From Humimonas sp964465015 (lineage in GTDB: Bacteria; Gemmatimonadota; Gemmatimonadetes; Palauibacterales; Palauibacteraceae), in contig CAYXHP010000067.1 of the NCBI GenBank assembly GCA_964465015.1, positions 1 through 22,305 of the forward strand: 22,305 nucleotides of DNA. The letters run 5' to 3'. Within the stretch, counting starts at the first letter, position 1, and each line of letters begins with the position of its first letter. The notes under the pieces are model-generated. The model ran no database searches. It saw nothing but the letters and a program-made list of their open reading frames with translations, and was not told where the DNA came from. Positions 21,257 through 22,305 of the stretch are shown here, in pieces. The translations under genes were made by a program, and so were the position numbers.

Positions 21257-22084
21257 ATGGACACGAGCCGCTCGACCTCGAGCCACGGCCGCCCTGCGCC
21301 CGGCGCCGGCGTCGTCCCGGCCGCGCTCCGCGGGCGCTTCGTCCGCCGGAGCGAGGGCCGGCGGAGCGCCCTCGTGCGGGAGGACTTCCTCGACGCCTTC
21401 GAGGCCGCCGGCCTCCTGGCCGCCGCCTCCCTCGAGTCCGCCGAGCTGGTCGAGCGGGTGGAGGGGGCCCGCCTCTTCTCCCCGCGCTCGGGCCGGGGGC
21501 CGCTGGCCATCGTCCCGGCCGGCCGGGCAGGACGCGCCGTGGTCCGGCCCTATCGGCGGGGCGGCCTGGCCCGCCGCTTCAGCCGCCGGCGCTACCTGGC
21601 GGGCCATCGGGGCGAGCGGGAGATCCTCGTGACCGAGCGTCTCCGCGGGCGCGGCGTCCCGGTCGCCGAGCCGCTGGCGTGCGTGCGCGAGGAGCTCGGG
21701 CCGGGCTACCGGGCCGCCCTCGTCACCCGGCTGGTGGAAGGAGGCCGCCCGGCCGGCGAGCGCCTCCGCGGCCTGTCCGTCGGGGAGGCCGCGCCGCTGA
21801 TGCGGGCGCTGGGGCGCGCGGCCGCCCGGCTGCACGCCGCCGGCGGATGGCACGCGGACCTCCACGCGGACAACTTCCTGCTCCGCCCGGACGACGCCGA
21901 GCCCCTCCTCATCGACCTGGACCGCGGCCGCCTCCTCCCCGTCCCGGTGCCGGTGGCCGTGGGGCGGTGGAGCCTGCGGCGGCTGGCGCGCCACCTCCGC
22001 AAGCGGGCGCCGGGCGGGGCGACGGGCGGCCTCCCCGAGCTGGAGGCGGCCTACCTGGAGGAGCGCGCCGTCACCGGCCGCTGA
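21257..22084 (+). CDS. Kdo kinase / WaaP-like lipopolysaccharide kinase
   Basis: 275 aa, protein-kinase-like fold. Families KdkA and WaaP phosphorylate Kdo or heptose of LPS at the cytoplasmic face. Visible: VVRPYRRGGLARRFSRRRYLAG (basic substrate-binding N-lobe, ~95-115), EILVTERLRGRGVPVAEPLA, the catalytic loop HADLHADNFLL (His199, Asp201, Asn206), and LLIDLDRGR (Asp220/Asp222, metal-binding DFG equivalent). The N-terminal ~20 residues are low-complexity. It is divergent from the glycosyltransferase operon with 88 bases between the starts, so coordinated expression is likely. No SD before the ATG. KdkA is favoured over WaaP by the HADLHADNFL loop; the actual sugar substrate is inferred. Confidence 0.88.
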   Translation: MDTSRSTSSHGRPAPGAGVVPAALRGRFVRRSEGRRSALVREDFLDAFEAAGLLAAASLESAELVERVEGARLFSPRSGRGPLAIVPAGRAGRAVVRPYRRGGLARRFSRRRYLAGHRGEREILVTERLRGRGVPVAEPLACVREELGPGYRAALVTRLVEGGRPAGERLRGLSVGEAAPLMRALGRAAARLHAAGGWHADLHADNFLLRPDDAEPLLIDLDRGRLLPVPVPVAVGRWSLRRLARHLRKRAPGGATGGLPELEAAYLEERAVTGR

Positions 22085-22106
22085 GCCGGCTTCCCTCCGC
22101 TTCCTC

Positions 22107-22305
22107 TCAACCTGGAATCACCGGCAGCGTCACGTGAGAGGGGTGCGCGGCGTCGTGCAGGATGCGCTGGTGGGCCGAGACGAACGTGGTGTCCCGCTCG
22201 TTGTCGCCCCCGGTGTTCAGGTTCCGGTCGTACTTCGGGAAGGCGGCCGACTCCACGGTGACCCGGAGCCGGTGGCCGGGCGGCAGCACCAGCGCCGTGA
22301 ACCAG
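22107..22305 (-). CDS. CocE/NonD-family hydrolase, C-terminal end (cut by window edge)
   Basis: Only the last ~65 residues are present. LPPGHRLRVTVESAAFPKYDRNLNTGG followed by AHQRILHDAAHPSHVTLPVIPG is the characteristic end of the X-Pro dipeptidyl-peptidase C-terminal (PepX_C) jelly-roll domain found in CocE/NonD alpha/beta hydrolases and peptidases. The catalytic domain lies outside the window, so substrate cannot be judged. It converges on the Kdo-kinase-like gene with 22 bases between the stops. Confidence 0.85.
   Translation of the reverse strand, partial: WFTALVLPPGHRLRVTVESAAFPKYDRNLNTGGDNERDTTFVSAHQRILHDAAHPSHVTLPVIPG

Noticed and set aside
18955..22137. Plus-strand open frame of more than 1000 codons
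   Set aside because: It runs antisense to three well-supported glycosyltransferase genes and out of frame through the kinase gene. Its length reflects GC-rich third positions, not coding.

Overview
The window is a very GC-rich, densely coded bacterial segment, about 70% G+C by eye. Almost every gene lies on the minus strand; the exceptions are one PAP2 phosphatase and one Kdo-kinase-like gene. A DUF21/CBS/CorC protein, a lipid A-type acyltransferase, a Kdo kinase-like protein, a periplasmic c-type cytochrome and a PD40 lipoprotein point to a diderm (Gram-negative) organism. The overall style (recF-DUF721-gyrB, PEGA-like/PD40 lipoproteins, TPR plus zinc-ribbon proteins, many GTG/TTG starts) resembles uncultured lineages such as Eisenbacteria or Gemmatimonadota. 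That placement is an impression, not a measurement.

Layout, left to right. (1) 1-2920: the replication/repair block recF > DciA-like DUF721 > gyrB, read leftwards, with gyrB cut by the window edge. recF and the DUF721 gene overlap by GTGA; the DUF721 stop abuts the gyrB start. dnaN is not next to recF. Instead a strong terminator and a recognisable promoter separate recF from what lies upstream. (2) 2998-4381: a small 89-aa gene ending at that terminator, and a divergent PAP2-family phosphatase. (3) 4470-10075: an acyl-CoA block containing a 3-hydroxyacyl-CoA (probably 3-hydroxybutyryl-CoA) dehydrogenase, a two-TM protein, a seven-repeat PD40 lipoprotein, a thiolase, and an isopropylmalate/tartrate-dehydrogenase-like enzyme. 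(4) 10179-13973: a monohaem cytochrome c lacking the usual Met ligand, a double zinc-ribbon protein with a tandem-repeat linker, a TPR protein, and a CorC/HlyC-type membrane protein. (5) 14113-21168: a 95-aa protein with its own promoter, then an envelope-glycan operon, in transcription order GT2 > GT4 > GT2 (WaaE/KdtX-like) > GT4 > LpxL-like acyltransferase > GT2 (DPM-like) > DUF3108 protein. (6) 21257-22084: a divergent Kdo-kinase-like gene. The last 199 bases are the C-terminus of a CocE/NonD-type hydrolase.

The envelope operon and the divergent kinase plausibly build and decorate a lipid A/core-type glycolipid: acyl transfer, several sugar additions and sugar phosphorylation. Successive genes are packed by GTGA/TTGA stop-start overlaps. 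At one junction a 23-bp tandem duplication has turned a single overlap into a relay through an 8-codon mini-ORF. No RNA gene, CRISPR array, insertion sequence or prophage was seen, and no intergenic gap exceeds 300 bases. I found no convincing undescribed multi-gene system; the most unusual things here are local features of translation coupling, promoter placement and protein architecture.
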